Shown: piece by piece, positions 13,769-22,946 of the stretch
Numbering within the stretch: position 1 is the first letter of the stretch
Layout of the letters: the number at the start of each line of letters is the position of its first letter
Origin: Bacillota bacterium
Lineage (GTDB): Bacteria; Bacillota; Clostridia; Tissierellales; MES13
NCBI GenBank assembly: GCA_009711765.1
Contig: VEND01000131.1
Location: 1 to 43,150 of the forward strand
Direction: 5' to 3'
Length of the DNA: 43,150 bases
Made by a program: the position numbers and the translations under genes
Notes under the pieces: generated by a model
Seen by the model: only the letters and a program-made list of their open reading frames with translations
Databases searched by the model: none
Told to the model about the DNA's origin: nothing

Positions 13769-16438
13769 TTAATTATCTTTTACTTTTTTCGTCAATGAAT
13801 AAAGTATGTTAATTGCATCGAGTGGTGTTGTTTCCATCATATCTACTGATTTTAATTCATCAATGATTTCTTCTTTATTTTTATCAATAAAACTAAGTTG
13901 AAAATCAGATTCTTCCTTTTTGATTTCGTTTTTATCATAGTTTTCTTCATTTTCTTTTATGATAGTATCTTTAGTCATAGCAATTTCTTTTTTCTCTGTT
14001 TCTCTGTTTTCTAAACTTTCAAGTATTTCTTTTGATCTATCTATTACAGGATTTGGTACACCTGCTAATCTAGCAACTTCGATACCATAGCTTTTATCTG
14101 CTCCACCTCTAGAGATCTTTCTTAGAAAGATTATATCATCGCCCTTTTCTTTCACTAATATATTATAATTTTTTACTCCATCTAATTTTCCTTCTAATTC
14201 AGTTAACTCATGATAATGTGTAGCAAATAAAGTTTTTGCCCCTAATTTAGCTTTATTACTTATATACTCAACTACGGCCCAAGCTATACTTAATCCATCA
14301 TAAGTACTTGTCCCTCTTCCAATTTCATCTAATATTAGAAGACTATCTTTTGTACTGTTATTTAATATATTTGCTACTTCACTCATCTCAACCATAAATG
14401 TACTCTGACCTTGTGATAAATCATCAGAGGCACCTACCCTTGTAAATATACGATCTACTAAGCCTATAGTTGCATTCTCAGCTGGTACAAAGCAACCTAT
14501 TTGAGCCATAAGTGATATAATCGCAACTTGTCTCATATAAGTAGATTTCCCTGCCATATTAGGTCCTGTAATAATAGAAAGTCTATTATTATTATTATCT
14601 AAAAGTGTATCATTAGGAACAAATAATTCCTCATCTAACGTTTTTTCTACAACTGGGTGTCTACCATTTTTAATATCTAAAATCCCATCATTATTTATAT
14701 CAGGTTTTATATAATTGTTTTTATAAGATACCTGGGATAAGGAACATAATACATCTATTTTAGCAATGATCTTTGCACAATTTTGTATTCTTTTAATTTC
14801 TTTTCTAATATAATCTCTAACTTGTACAAAAAGTTTATACTCTAAGTCCATGCTTTTTTCTTCTGAGCCTAATATTTTTGACTCCATTTCCTTTAATTCT
14901 GGAGTAATATATCTTTCTGAATTTGCTAATGTTTGCTTTCTTACATAATTTTCTGGAACATTTTCAATATTAGATTTTGTCACTTCAATATAATAACCAA
15001 AGACTTTATTAAAACCTACTTTAAGGGATTTAATGCCTGTTCTATTTCTTTCATCAGCTTGTAGGTCTGTTAACCATTGCTTTCCCTTTACTGTAGCTTC
15101 TTTTAGTTCTTTTAATTCTTCATTATACTCCTTTTTTATAATACCTCCTTCTTTAATTGTTACAGGAGGTTCTTCAATAATAGATTTAACTATTAAATTA
15201 TAGACTTCCCTTAATTCATCTATATTTTTTCCAATTTTCATTAAATCCTCTGAATCAGTTTCAATTAATAATTTTTTTAGTTTAGGTAATACCCCTATAG
15301 AATTTTTTAATGAGATTAAATCCCTAGCATTACAACTACCATAAACTATACGACTTACTAATCTCTCTATATCATATACATTTTTAAATAATTCTTTAAT
15401 TTCATCTAAAATATATTGATTATCTACTAAATATTCAACAGAATTTAGTCTCTCATTTATTTTATTTATATCTAGTAAGGGTTCTTCTAACCATTTTTTA
15501 AGTAATCTAGCACCCATTGCAGTTGATGTTTTATCTAGTAACCACAATAGTGAACCCTTCTTTGATTTTCCTCTTAAAGTTTCTGTTATTTCTAAATTTC
15601 TTCTAGTATTAATATCTAATACCATATACTTTTCTATAGAATAACTATTTATATTATTAAGATGTTTTAAAGCTATTTTTTGTGTCTCATTAAGATATTC
15701 AATTAAAGCTCCTGTAGAAGATACAGAAAACTCATTATTTGAAATTCCATACCCTTCTAATGTTATAACATCTAATTGTTTCTTTATTCTATTTGAAGCT
15801 GTTTTTTTATCAAATGCCCATTCATGATATTTATTAATCATAACATCAAATCTAGATTTTAGATTTTTAACAAATACCGTTTCTTCAAATAATAAACTAT
15901 TAACTATTATTTCATTAGGTGTAATTTTTGCTAACTCATCTATCAAAGTTCTTTTAAGTTTTTCTTTTTTTCCTCTTGTCTCTGTTGTATGTAATTCTCC
16001 AGTTGTTATATCTACATAAGATATTCCTAAACCTTCATTATCCATATACACACAGCACAAATAATTATTACTTTTTTCATCTAATGCTTGCATATCAGTT
16101 ATAGTTCCTGGAGTTATTATTCTTACAACATCCCTTTTTACAATTCCCTTTGCAGTTGATGGATCTTGAACTTGTTCACAGATTGCTATTTTAAATCCTT
16201 TTTCTACAAGTTTAGAAATGTAATTATCAGAGGAGTGATAAGGTATTCCACACATAGGTGCTTTTTCTTTTAAACCACATTCTCTAGCAGTTAAAGTGAT
16301 TTCTAATTCTTTCGATGCAACTAAAGCATCGTCAAAAAACATTTCATAAAAGTCACCTAATCTAAAGAAAAGTATCGAATCTTTATGTTGTTCTTTTATT
16401 TTCATATATTGTTGCATCATTGGTGTTAATTTAGCCAA
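13769..16438 (-). CDS. mutS: DNA mismatch recognition protein MutS
   Basis: An 889-residue MutS1. The mismatch-reading loop G-D-F-Y-E-M-F (Phe-x-Glu) is near residue 29. The ABC-type ATPase has G-P-N-M-A-G-K-S-T-Y-M-R-Q near 620, the signature region V-G-A-S-D-D-L-S-Q-G-Q-S-T-F, Walker B L-L-I-L-D-E-I-G-R-G-T-S-T and F-A-T-H-Y-H-E-L. A charged insertion lies near the C-terminus before the final Y-S-L-T-K helix. TTG start with AGGAGG eight bases upstream. First gene of the mutS-mutL-miaA-hfq unit, with an extended -10 promoter about 35 bases upstream. Confidence 0.97.
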   Translation of the reverse strand: MAKLTPMMQQYMKIKEQHKDSILFFRLGDFYEMFFDDALVASKELEITLTARECGLKEKAPMCGIPYHSSDNYISKLVEKGFKIAICEQVQDPSTAKGIVKRDVVRIITPGTITDMQALDEKSNNYLCCVYMDNEGLGISYVDITTGELHTTETRGKKEKLKRTLIDELAKITPNEIIVNSLLFEETVFVKNLKSRFDVMINKYHEWAFDKKTASNRIKKQLDVITLEGYGISNNEFSVSSTGALIEYLNETQKIALKHLNNINSYSIEKYMVLDINTRRNLEITETLRGKSKKGSLLWLLDKTSTAMGARLLKKWLEEPLLDINKINERLNSVEYLVDNQYILDEIKELFKNVYDIERLVSRIVYGSCNARDLISLKNSIGVLPKLKKLLIETDSEDLMKIGKNIDELREVYNLIVKSIIEEPPVTIKEGGIIKKEYNEELKELKEATVKGKQWLTDLQADERNRTGIKSLKVGFNKVFGYYIEVTKSNIENVPENYVRKQTLANSERYITPELKEMESKILGSEEKSMDLEYKLFVQVRDYIRKEIKRIQNCAKIIAKIDVLCSLSQVSYKNNYIKPDINNDGILDIKNGRHPVVEKTLDEELFVPNDTLLDNNNNRLSIITGPNMAGKSTYMRQVAIISLMAQIGCFVPAENATIGLVDRIFTRVGASDDLSQGQSTFMVEMSEVANILNNSTKDSLLILDEIGRGTSTYDGLSIAWAVVEYISNKAKLGAKTLFATHYHELTELEGKLDGVKNYNILVKEKGDDIIFLRKISRGGADKSYGIEVARLAGVPNPVIDRSKEILESLENRETEKKEIAMTKDTIIKENEENYDKNEIKKEESDFQLSFIDKNKEEIIDELKSVDMMETTPLDAINILYSLTKKVKDN

Positions 16439-16472
16439 GACTATTCCTCCTAAATCCTTAATTCATAAGTAT

Positions 16473-16481
16473 ATTATAACA
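16473..16481 (-). promoter_or_regulatory. Extended -10 promoter for mutSL-miaA-hfq
   Basis: On the minus strand TG-T-TATAAT (TATAAT is the complement of 16473-16478), a consensus -10 with the TGn extension and no strong -35, about 35 bases before the mutS start. Confidence 0.6.
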
Positions 16482-16514
16482 TAATCAAAATATTTAAAAA
16501 GTATATTGAAAGTA

Positions 16515-16546
16515 CATAAAAATAGACTAAGAATATTCTTAGTCTA
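16515..16546 (-). terminator. Terminator after miaB
   Basis: A perfect 24-bp palindrome at 16523-16546 (arms TAGACTAAGAAT) abuts the miaB stop; on the minus strand a T5 run follows. Confidence 0.83.
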
Positions 16547-17872
16547 CTAGTCTACTATTTCACCTTGTAAGGACCATGTTTTTACACTATTTATTTTCAC
16601 ATTAACTATTTTGCCTATAAACTCTTCATTAGCTTTAAAATGAACTAGCTTATTAGTACCTGTCCTACCTGTATACATGGTATCATCATTCTTACTAACT
16701 CCTTCAACTAAAACATCAAAAGTTTTACCTATTGTTCTTTTATTATTTTCGTAACTAATTGGGTGTAATGTATCTAATAATTTTTGAAATCTTTCATGTT
16801 TTACTTTATCTGGAATTTGATTTTCCATCTTAGCTGCTGGAGTACCTTCTCTTACAGAATATAGAAAAGTAAATGCTGAATCAAATCTCGATTTTCTTAC
16901 TACATCTAAAGTTTCTTCAAAATCTTTTTCAGTTTCATTTGGGAATCCAACAATAATATCTGTAGTTATAGCTATTTCAGGTATTTCTTGTCTTATCTTA
17001 TACATTAAATCTAAATATTGTTCCTTAGTATATTTTCTATTCATTAATTTTAATATTTTGTTACTACCTGCTTGAAATGGTAAGTGAATATGTTTACAAA
17101 TATTTTCACAATCTCTTATTGCATATATTAACTCATCGGATAAATCTTTAGGGTGGGAAGTCATAAATCTAATTCTCTTTATGCCATCTACTTCATTAAT
17201 TTTTCTAAGTAATTCAGCAAAAGTCATTTTACTATTTAATGTTTTGCCATAGGAATTTACGTTTTGACCTAATAAAGTTATTTCTTTAAAACCTTCTTTA
17301 GCTAATCTATTTACTTCTTTTAATATTTCTTCAGGATTTCTACTTTTTTCTCTACCTCTAGTATATGGTACTATACAATAAGTACAAAAATTATTACATC
17401 CATACATTATATTTAAAAAAGCTTTATAATCGTACTTTCTTTTTGTTGGTATTTGTTCTATAATTTCACCACTGTCTTCCCATACATCAATTAACATATT
17501 GTCACTCTGTCTATAATTTTCCAATAACTCTGGTAATTTGTGTATGTTATGAGTTCCAAAGATTATATCTACCTGTTTATATTTCTCTCTTATGACATCC
17601 CTAACTTCTTTCTTTTGCATCATACATCCACATATAGCGACAGTTAGATCTTTATTTTTTCTTTTAAGTCGTTTTAATTCACCTATATTTCCATATACTT
17701 TAAGTTCAGCATTTTCACGTACTAAACATGTATTAAAAATAATTAAATCTGCATTATTACGATTTTCAGCCTCTTTGTAACCTAAGCTTCTTAATATTCC
17801 AGAAATTTTTTCAGAATCATGTTCATTCATCTGACAACCCCATGTTTCTATGAGATATCTTTTATTAGTCAA
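16547..17872 (-). CDS. miaB: tRNA-2-methylthio-N6-dimethylallyladenosine synthase
   Basis: A 441-residue radical SAM methylthiotransferase that converts i6A37 to ms2i6A37 in tRNA, using the product of MiaA. N-terminal UPF0004 domain with cluster-binding cysteines ([16 protein letters not shown]), the radical SAM motif C-N-N-F-C-T-Y-C with V-P-Y-T-R-G-R-E-x-S-R just after, and a C-terminal TRAM domain ending S-L-Q-G-E. TTG start with GAGGAGG eight bases upstream, which fits the conserved N-terminus. Own extended -10 promoter and own terminator. Confidence 0.96.
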   Translation of the reverse strand: MTNKRYLIETWGCQMNEHDSEKISGILRSLGYKEAENRNNADLIIFNTCLVRENAELKVYGNIGELKRLKRKNKDLTVAICGCMMQKKEVRDVIREKYKQVDIIFGTHNIHKLPELLENYRQSDNMLIDVWEDSGEIIEQIPTKRKYDYKAFLNIMYGCNNFCTYCIVPYTRGREKSRNPEEILKEVNRLAKEGFKEITLLGQNVNSYGKTLNSKMTFAELLRKINEVDGIKRIRFMTSHPKDLSDELIYAIRDCENICKHIHLPFQAGSNKILKLMNRKYTKEQYLDLMYKIRQEIPEIAITTDIIVGFPNETEKDFEETLDVVRKSRFDSAFTFLYSVREGTPAAKMENQIPDKVKHERFQKLLDTLHPISYENNKRTIGKTFDVLVEGVSKNDDTMYTGRTGTNKLVHFKANEEFIGKIVNVKINSVKTWSLQGEIVD

Positions 17873-17930
17873 TTTTAATTCCTCCTCAATCTTATATATG
17901 ACTATTTATTATGATTACCAATTACACTAT

Positions 17931-17939
17931 ATTATAACA
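17931..17939 (-). promoter_or_regulatory. Extended -10 promoter for miaB
   Basis: On the minus strand TG-T-TATAAT (complement of 17931-17939), about 60 bases before the miaB TTG. The word TTTCAATATACTTT lies immediately upstream (around 17939-17953) and recurs upstream of the mutS promoter (around 16499-16512). Confidence 0.6.
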
Positions 17940-17953
17940 AAGTATATTGAAAA

Positions 17954-18340
17954 AAAGAAGGAAGTTATTAAAAATTAATCCCTTAAAAGATTAAAGCAAT
18001 ATATTTATACTTTTGTATTGTATTCTAAAGAAGAAATGTATATGTTTAAAAATTTAATAAAGAAAACGATTTTATTAGAGCAGACAAATTTTATAATATT
18101 TCGGACAGTGCTTTATGGAATTAAAGAGGCTTTTATGTAAAGATAAAAGTTTCTATAGTAGGTGCAAAGGATTTTATTGTATTGTTATTAGAAGTATTTA
18201 ATGTAGATAAGCAATTAAGTTATATTAACTCTATTATAAGGATTTTATCCTACTGAAGGTATGGCTAGAGATGAAGTTAAAGTGTTTTGTGTGATTTATT
18301 AAGAATCTAAGGATATAGTTACGAAACCTTAGAGGAGTAA
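17954..18340. other. Gene-poor stretch with possible coding relics
   Basis: No intact gene was found in this stretch. On the + strand the frame starting near 18142 (V-K-I-K-V-S-I-V-G-A-K-D-F-I) stays open for about 35 codons to a TGA, and the adjacent frame continues Y-P-T-E-G-M-A-R-D-E-V-K-V-F before another stop. The text looks protein-like and shifts frame, as in a decayed gene, but I cannot name a parent family, and no ribosome site or start supports an intact ORF. Confidence 0.3.
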
Positions 18341-18345
18341 CTAAA

Positions 18346-18377
18346 CAAAAAAATAAAAAAACACCATTTATATGGTG
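18346..18377 (-). terminator. Terminator after the Cys-rich mini-gene
   Basis: On the minus strand, stem GCACCAT/ATGGTG(T) (complement of about 18362-18378) with a 4-base loop, then a long T-rich run (complement of 18346-18361). A second hairpin, GAGGAAG/CTTCCTC (about 18386-18403), lies between it and the gene end. Confidence 0.8.
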
Positions 18378-18416
18378 CAAATGTAGAGGAAGGAAATCTT
18401 CCTCTCTTTATTTATC

Positions 18417-18566
18417 TTAGTATTCTTGTTTTAATGCTCTTTCGTAAATTTCACATTTCTCCATATTACAGAATCCATCAATATTATGAAGACATGTAAT
18501 AGCTCCGCACTTTTTTAACCTACTTGTTGACTCAGCCTTCATTGGATTTAAAATGTTTTCTTTCAT
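18417..18566 (-). CDS. Cys-rich 49-residue protein (DUF1540-like)
   Basis: ATG at 18566 with a strong AGGGGAGGAG site, TAA at 18417-18419. The C-terminal part has four cysteines (C-G-A-I-T-C, then F-C-N-M-E-K-C) followed by E-I-Y-E-R-A-L, a zinc-knuckle-like arrangement resembling the DUF1540 mini-proteins common in spore-formers. Function unknown; DUF1540 proteins are often seen in sporulating cells, but no sporulation promoter was recognised here. It stands alone with its own terminator. Confidence 0.8.
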   Translation of the reverse strand: MKENILNPMKAESTSRLKKCGAITCLHNIDGFCNMEKCEIYERALKQEY

Positions 18567-18745
18567 ATAACTCCTCCCCTTTGTTTTATTCTAATTACAT
18601 TTTATCAATCTTTACAGATATTGTCAAGTCAAATTTCAGAAATCTGCATATTTTATTAATGATATTGCATATATAGGTAGATTATCCTTAAATTCTTTTA
18701 AAATATGAATAATTTTAAAGCTGTCATTTCATTTCACAAACATAA

Positions 18746-18772
18746 AAAGAATAGATTAAATATCTATTCTTT
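18746..18772 (-). terminator. Terminator at the end of the 249-residue gene
   Basis: 11-bp stem AAAGAATAGAT (18746-18756) / ATCTATTCTTT (18762-18772); on the minus strand the last stem bases run into TTTTTATG. It overlaps the stop codon. Confidence 0.7.
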
Positions 18773-19513
18773 AAAATCATCTATTGAACATTTAATTTTT
18801 TCATAATTATCTAATACTTTTATTATCTTTTCCTTTAATTTAGTTCTTTCTTTTGTAAAAATTTTTTGTCTATTACCATTTCCTTTAGAATTTAAACATA
18901 TTCCTACCTTATCGTTTTCTTCCTCTATTAATTTTAAATATCCTTTTTCATATAACCCTATGTTAGCTAGTATCAAAGTGGGCATATTTAATTCCTTTAT
19001 AAAGTTACTCCCTTCTTTAAATTCATATTTTACAAAACCTGTTATTATGAGTATTAATTTTGTAATAGTAGTTTCATTTATATAATAACTATTTAAATTC
19101 TTACTCATAATACTATTTTTAATAAATTTTTTTATTTCTAATTTTGGGTAAAACCAAAGTAATCCATTAGTATCCAAAACTGGATTTTTACAATCATAAA
19201 ATTGAGAAACAAAATTCATTACTTTTACAATATCAGATTTAGAAGTTATTATTTTATCTATTTTACTAAGCGATGCTCTGTAAGAAAAATAACTTAGTCC
19301 TAGAAATAAATATATGTTATAAAAATCAAAGTTTTCATACATAATATTATAATAATCAGATGATTTTATAGGGAAAGGTTTAAGATAGCTAAAAAATGAA
19401 ATAATATCTTGAAAACTATATATTTCTTTTTTAATTGGGTCTTTCTCCTTTTTTTTGATTTTGTTATATATTACGAATTCATGTGGTAAATATTTACCTA
19501 TTTTTGTTTTCAT
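18764..19513 (-). CDS. Unknown 249-residue protein
   Basis: No family recognised. The protein is rich in K, I, Y, F and N, apparently soluble, with no signal peptide and no convincing membrane helix. A possible winged-helix-like or regulatory C-terminal third is suggested by I-L-A-N-I-G-L-Y-E-K-G-Y-L-K-L-I-E-E-E, and the end is highly charged. ATG with AAGGGAG upstream and a terminator at its end, so it is a stand-alone transcription unit. It lies between two gene-poor stretches in the most accessory part of the window, opposite a divergent K+ channel, and its codon use is as AT-rich as the surroundings. Could be lineage-specific. Confidence 0.75.
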   Translation of the reverse strand: MKTKIGKYLPHEFVIYNKIKKKEKDPIKKEIYSFQDIISFFSYLKPFPIKSSDYYNIMYENFDFYNIYLFLGLSYFSYRASLSKIDKIITSKSDIVKVMNFVSQFYDCKNPVLDTNGLLWFYPKLEIKKFIKNSIMSKNLNSYYINETTITKLILIITGFVKYEFKEGSNFIKELNMPTLILANIGLYEKGYLKLIEEENDKVGICLNSKGNGNRQKIFTKERTKLKEKIIKVLDNYEKIKCSIDDFKE

Positions 19514-19633
19514 TTTTTTATCTCCCTTCTTTATTATTTTTTGAGAATTTACTTTTTTTATTAAAAAACTAAATTCTAATTTTGTAATTTATTGTTTTAA
19601 ATATTAAATTTTATAAAAATAATATTAAATGAG

Positions 19634-20668
19634 GTGTTCACAATTAATTTTTTAATATATTTAAAAAAAATTAATTTTTCATTAAAAACTTCTAAACTTT
19701 ATAAATCTTTAGCTTTTATTATTATGTTTGTAATTATTTGCTCTGCCTTTTTTTACTACTATGAAAATAATACAAATGATAAAATTGACAGCTTATATGA
19801 TGCCTTATGGTGGGGTTTTGTAACTAGTACAACTGTAGGTTATGGAGATATATTTCCTGTTACAATGCAAGGAAGAGTTATTGCAATATTACTTATGCTA
19901 ATTGGAGTAGGTGTATTTGGTTTTATTACAGCTTCTTTTGCTTCCATTTTAGTAGAAAAAAATTTAAAGAAAGGAATGGGGATAGTGGATGTAACTTTTA
20001 ATAATCATATTGTTATAATCGGATGGAATTTTAGAACAGAATCTATAATAGATGAATTAATAAATGAAGATAGTAAGATAAAAATAGCAATTATTGATAA
20101 AATAGATGAAAATCCTTATAATAATAAAAACATCTCCTATATTAAAGGAGATGCTTGGAAAGATAAAGTTTTAAAAAGAGCTAATATTAAAAATGCAAAA
20201 ATTGTAATAGTTTTAGCCGATAGAAGTCTTGAAAATTACGAAATGATTGACGCTAAAACAGTTTTAACATGCCTAGCTGTAGATAAAGCTAATCCTAAAG
20301 TTTATCAAATGGCAGAGGTAATAAATCATAGCAATATTGTTCATTTTCAAAGGGCTAATGTAAATGATATTATAATTAGTAACGAATTAGAAAGTAGAAT
20401 TTTAGTAAGAAGTGCTTTATACAAAGGTGTTAATTTAGCTATAAAAGAATTAATAACTAATTCTTATGGTTGTGAAATGTATGAAACAACTTTAAATCCT
20501 AAATATATAGGTAAAAAGTATGAGAAAATTGCTATGGAATTTTTAAATAAAAAAATATCTCTTATTGGTTTCTTTCGCAATAATGAAACATATTTAAGTC
20601 CTTCAAAAGATACAGTCATGCAAGAAGGTGATATTTTAATATATATTGCTGATAATAAAATCATTTAA
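19634..20668 (+). CDS. Two-helix potassium channel with RCK (TrkA-N/TrkA-C) domain
   Basis: About 341-344 residues. Membrane helix 1 (about 25-43), pore loop with the K+ selectivity filter T-T-V-G-Y-G-D (about 66-72), helix 2 (about 84-107), then a cytosolic RCK domain starting H-I-V-I-I-G-W-N with a Rossmann-type fold, and a C-terminal TrkA-C domain (G-D-I-L-I-Y-I-A). This is the MthK/Kch layout: a tetrameric K+ channel gated by ligands bound to the RCK ring. The start is uncertain: GTG 19634 lies inside the only ribosome site (GAGGTG, 19631-19636), the first in-frame ATG is within helix 1, and ATT at 19643 is spaced 6 bases from GAGGTG. The stop is one base before the converging MocR stop. 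Confidence 0.92.
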   Translation: MFTINFLIYLKKINFSLKTSKLYKSLAFIIMFVIICSAFFYYYENNTNDKIDSLYDALWWGFVTSTTVGYGDIFPVTMQGRVIAILLMLIGVGVFGFITASFASILVEKNLKKGMGIVDVTFNNHIVIIGWNFRTESIIDELINEDSKIKIAIIDKIDENPYNNKNISYIKGDAWKDKVLKRANIKNAKIVIVLADRSLENYEMIDAKTVLTCLAVDKANPKVYQMAEVINHSNIVHFQRANVNDIIISNELESRILVRSALYKGVNLAIKELITNSYGCEMYETTLNPKYIGKKYEKIAMEFLNKKISLIGFFRNNETYLSPSKDTVMQEGDILIYIADNKII

Positions 20669-20669
20669 T

Positions 20670-22103
20670 TTATATTAAAGTTTTATAGTCTTCAGTTAAA
20701 TTCTTATTTTTAGGATCTTTAAGAAACTTTTCTATAATTTCTGATAACATCTTCATACCTTTCTCTATATTTTTATTACTTACAGATGCAATACTTAATC
20801 TAAAATATTTACTATATTTCTTTTTAACATAAAAATTAGAACCAGGTATAAATAGAATATCTTTATCTTTACATAGTAAATATAATTTCTCTGATAGGTA
20901 TCCATCAGGTAGAGAAAACCAAAAGTTCAAACCTCCTTTTGGTTCAGAGTATTTTATTTCATTAGGAAGGTATTTTTCTATACATTCTTGCATAGTTCTA
21001 TATCTTTTTTTATAAATAGCCTCCATTTCTATTAGGTGTTTTTCCCATTTGTTTTTCTTCAAATATAAATTAAAAGCCCTCTGTATTAGTCCTGATGTAG
21101 ATATATCACTTGTATGTTTTGCAGATAAAACATCTCTAGATAAAGAATCAGGAATTATAGCAAAACCTAATCTTAAGCCTGGCATAAATATCTTAGAAAA
21201 ACTTTTTATATATATTACCTTATCATTTCTATCTAACGTTTTTAATGTTGTATTTTTTTTGCTAGTAAAAGATAGTTCACTTAAATAATCATCTTCTATA
21301 ATTAAAGTATTATATTTATTAGCTAGTTCTAATAACTTTTCTTTTTTATAATTGGAATAAGAATACCCTGTTGGATTTTGAAAATTAGGCATAACATAAA
21401 TAAATTTAGGTCTGAAATTCAATAACTTATTTTCTAGAGTTTTTATATCAATTCCATCATTTAATATAGGCACTTCAATAATTCTTGCAGATCTTGATTT
21501 AAAGGCTGCAATTGCTCCAGTGTATGTTGGACTTTCTGTAAATACTATATCTCCATAATCTATTAATGTTTTAGATATTATATCTATTCCCTGTTGTGCT
21601 CCTGAAACAATTTGTATGCTATCTTTTTTTGTATTAATTCCATATTTGTTTATATAATTTTTTATTGAGTTTCTTAAATCAGAATATCCTTGAATTTCTT
21701 GATATCCAAAAGCATTACCTTTATCTCTATCTAGCACGTCATTTAAAACTAACTTGAATTCTTCAACCGGAAATAAGTCTGGAGTTGGAGACGCATCTGC
21801 AAAATTTATTATATTAGAATTATTAGTCAGATTTTTTTTGTTTTCTTTAATATCTAAACCTTTAACAAAAGTACCACTACCTACTTTTTTATATACATAA
21901 CCATTTTGTTCTAATAACTTGTAGGCATTAACAACAGTCACATTATTAACATTTAAAGCTTGAGATAATTTTCTTATAGGTGGTAATTTAACTTCTGCTT
22001 TTAACATATTATCGAGAATTAATTTTTTAATTTCATTGTATAATTGTTTATATAGGTATTCTTCTTTTTCTTTATTAAGTTTAATACTATATATTATATC
22101 CAT
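20670..22103 (-). CDS. MocR-type regulator: GntR winged helix fused to an aminotransferase domain
   Basis: A 477-residue MocR/PdxR-family protein. The N-terminal GntR winged helix (about 10-75; L-P-P-I-R-K-L-S-Q-A-L-N-V-N-N-V-T-V-V-N-A-Y) is followed by a fold-type I aminotransferase domain with N-F-Q-N-P-T-G-Y, I-E-D-D-Y and the PLP lysine in K-S-F-S-K. Such proteins sense PLP or amino-group compounds and commonly control vitamin B6, GABA or amino-acid genes; no target gene is adjacent. ATG 22103 has an ideal AAGGAGG; the upstream ATG at 22127 does not. A TATAAT-type -10 lies about 45 bases upstream of the start. Confidence 0.93.
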   Translation of the reverse strand: MDIIYSIKLNKEKEEYLYKQLYNEIKKLILDNMLKAEVKLPPIRKLSQALNVNNVTVVNAYKLLEQNGYVYKKVGSGTFVKGLDIKENKKNLTNNSNIINFADASPTPDLFPVEEFKLVLNDVLDRDKGNAFGYQEIQGYSDLRNSIKNYINKYGINTKKDSIQIVSGAQQGIDIISKTLIDYGDIVFTESPTYTGAIAAFKSRSARIIEVPILNDGIDIKTLENKLLNFRPKFIYVMPNFQNPTGYSYSNYKKEKLLELANKYNTLIIEDDYLSELSFTSKKNTTLKTLDRNDKVIYIKSFSKIFMPGLRLGFAIIPDSLSRDVLSAKHTSDISTSGLIQRAFNLYLKKNKWEKHLIEMEAIYKKRYRTMQECIEKYLPNEIKYSEPKGGLNFWFSLPDGYLSEKLYLLCKDKDILFIPGSNFYVKKKYSKYFRLSIASVSNKNIEKGMKMLSEIIEKFLKDPKNKNLTEDYKTLI

Positions 22104-22305
22104 ACTACCTCCTTGTATAATAAACATCTAAAGTTTACATTAATTTTATATTATAATAGTGTCGTGGATTGTTTGTGTATACTATAGCTTTGACTATTTT
22201 TTTAATACCTGTCATAGAATTATCTAGAAACTCTATAAATTTTGAATTCATCTTATAGTTATTGTTCCCATACAATAATAATATCAAACTTTATTAAATA
22301 TAAAA

Positions 22306-22361
22306 AGACTAAATAACCAAAATTCAACCTATTGGTCGAATTTTGGTTATTTTTTTAGTCT
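22306..22361 (-). terminator. Long hairpin terminator after the RacA-like gene
   Basis: Perfect 14-bp stem AATAACCAAAATTC (22312-22325) / GAATTTTGGTTATT (22338-22351), extended by AGACT/AGTCT. T-rich on both sides, so it can work in either direction; it overlaps the end of the gene at 22347. Confidence 0.83.
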
Positions 22362-22946
22362 AAAAATCTTTTTAAATAGACCTTTGTTATTATTTTTTTC
22401 ACGCTTTAATTTTTCTTTATATTCTGCAAGTTCGTAAGATTTTTCTTTAACTTTCATTTTCAATTTAGCATTTTCACAAATTAAGATGTCTCTCTCCTTA
22501 CTTCTTATCTCTTCCTTTACAGATTGAATTTCTTTTTTTACATCATTTAAAGAATCTAAATGATCATTTTGTTTTTCGACTAACGTTGGTGCTACTTCAT
22601 TGATTAGAACTTGTCTAATAGATTCAGAAAGTTTGTTTATATCCACAGGTAATTGTTCTTGGTTATTAGTATTTGTTGTTACTGCACTTTCTTGATTATC
22701 ATCTACTATAACTTCAGGAGAATTTAATATTAATTTAATTTGTTTATTTGTAAAACCTTTATCTTGTAATGATTTTATATTGTTAAATACTTCAATTTCT
22801 TTGTATGTAAAATATCTGTGATTAGCTTCATTTCTTGGTATATCTAATTCAAATTCTTTTTCATAATATCTTAAAACATGCTTTTCATAACCTGTTAGCT
22901 CAGAAACTTCTGATATACTATACTCTTTTTCATTGTCTATATCCAT
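22347..22946 (-). CDS. MerR-type DNA-binding coiled-coil protein (RacA-like)
   Basis: A 199-residue protein with an N-terminal MerR helix-turn-helix (about 6-75: Y-S-I-S-E-V-S-E-L-T-G-Y-E-K-H-V-L-R-Y-Y-E-K-E-F, then R-Y-F-T-Y-K-E-I-E) and a C-terminal coiled coil (about 120-190, E/K-rich heptads) ending in a basic tail (K-K-I-F-R-L-K-K). This resembles Bacillus RacA, which anchors the chromosome origin to the cell pole at sporulation, and other MerR-N proteins; it lacks an effector domain, so a structural chromosome role is more likely than metabolite sensing. Confidence in MerR type is high, in RacA function low. ATG 22946 is chosen for GGAGGTGG upstream. Confidence 0.85.
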   Translation of the reverse strand: MDIDNEKEYSISEVSELTGYEKHVLRYYEKEFELDIPRNEANHRYFTYKEIEVFNNIKSLQDKGFTNKQIKLILNSPEVIVDDNQESAVTTNTNNQEQLPVDINKLSESIRQVLINEVAPTLVEKQNDHLDSLNDVKKEIQSVKEEIRSKERDILICENAKLKMKVKEKSYELAEYKEKLKREKNNNKGLFKKIFRLKK

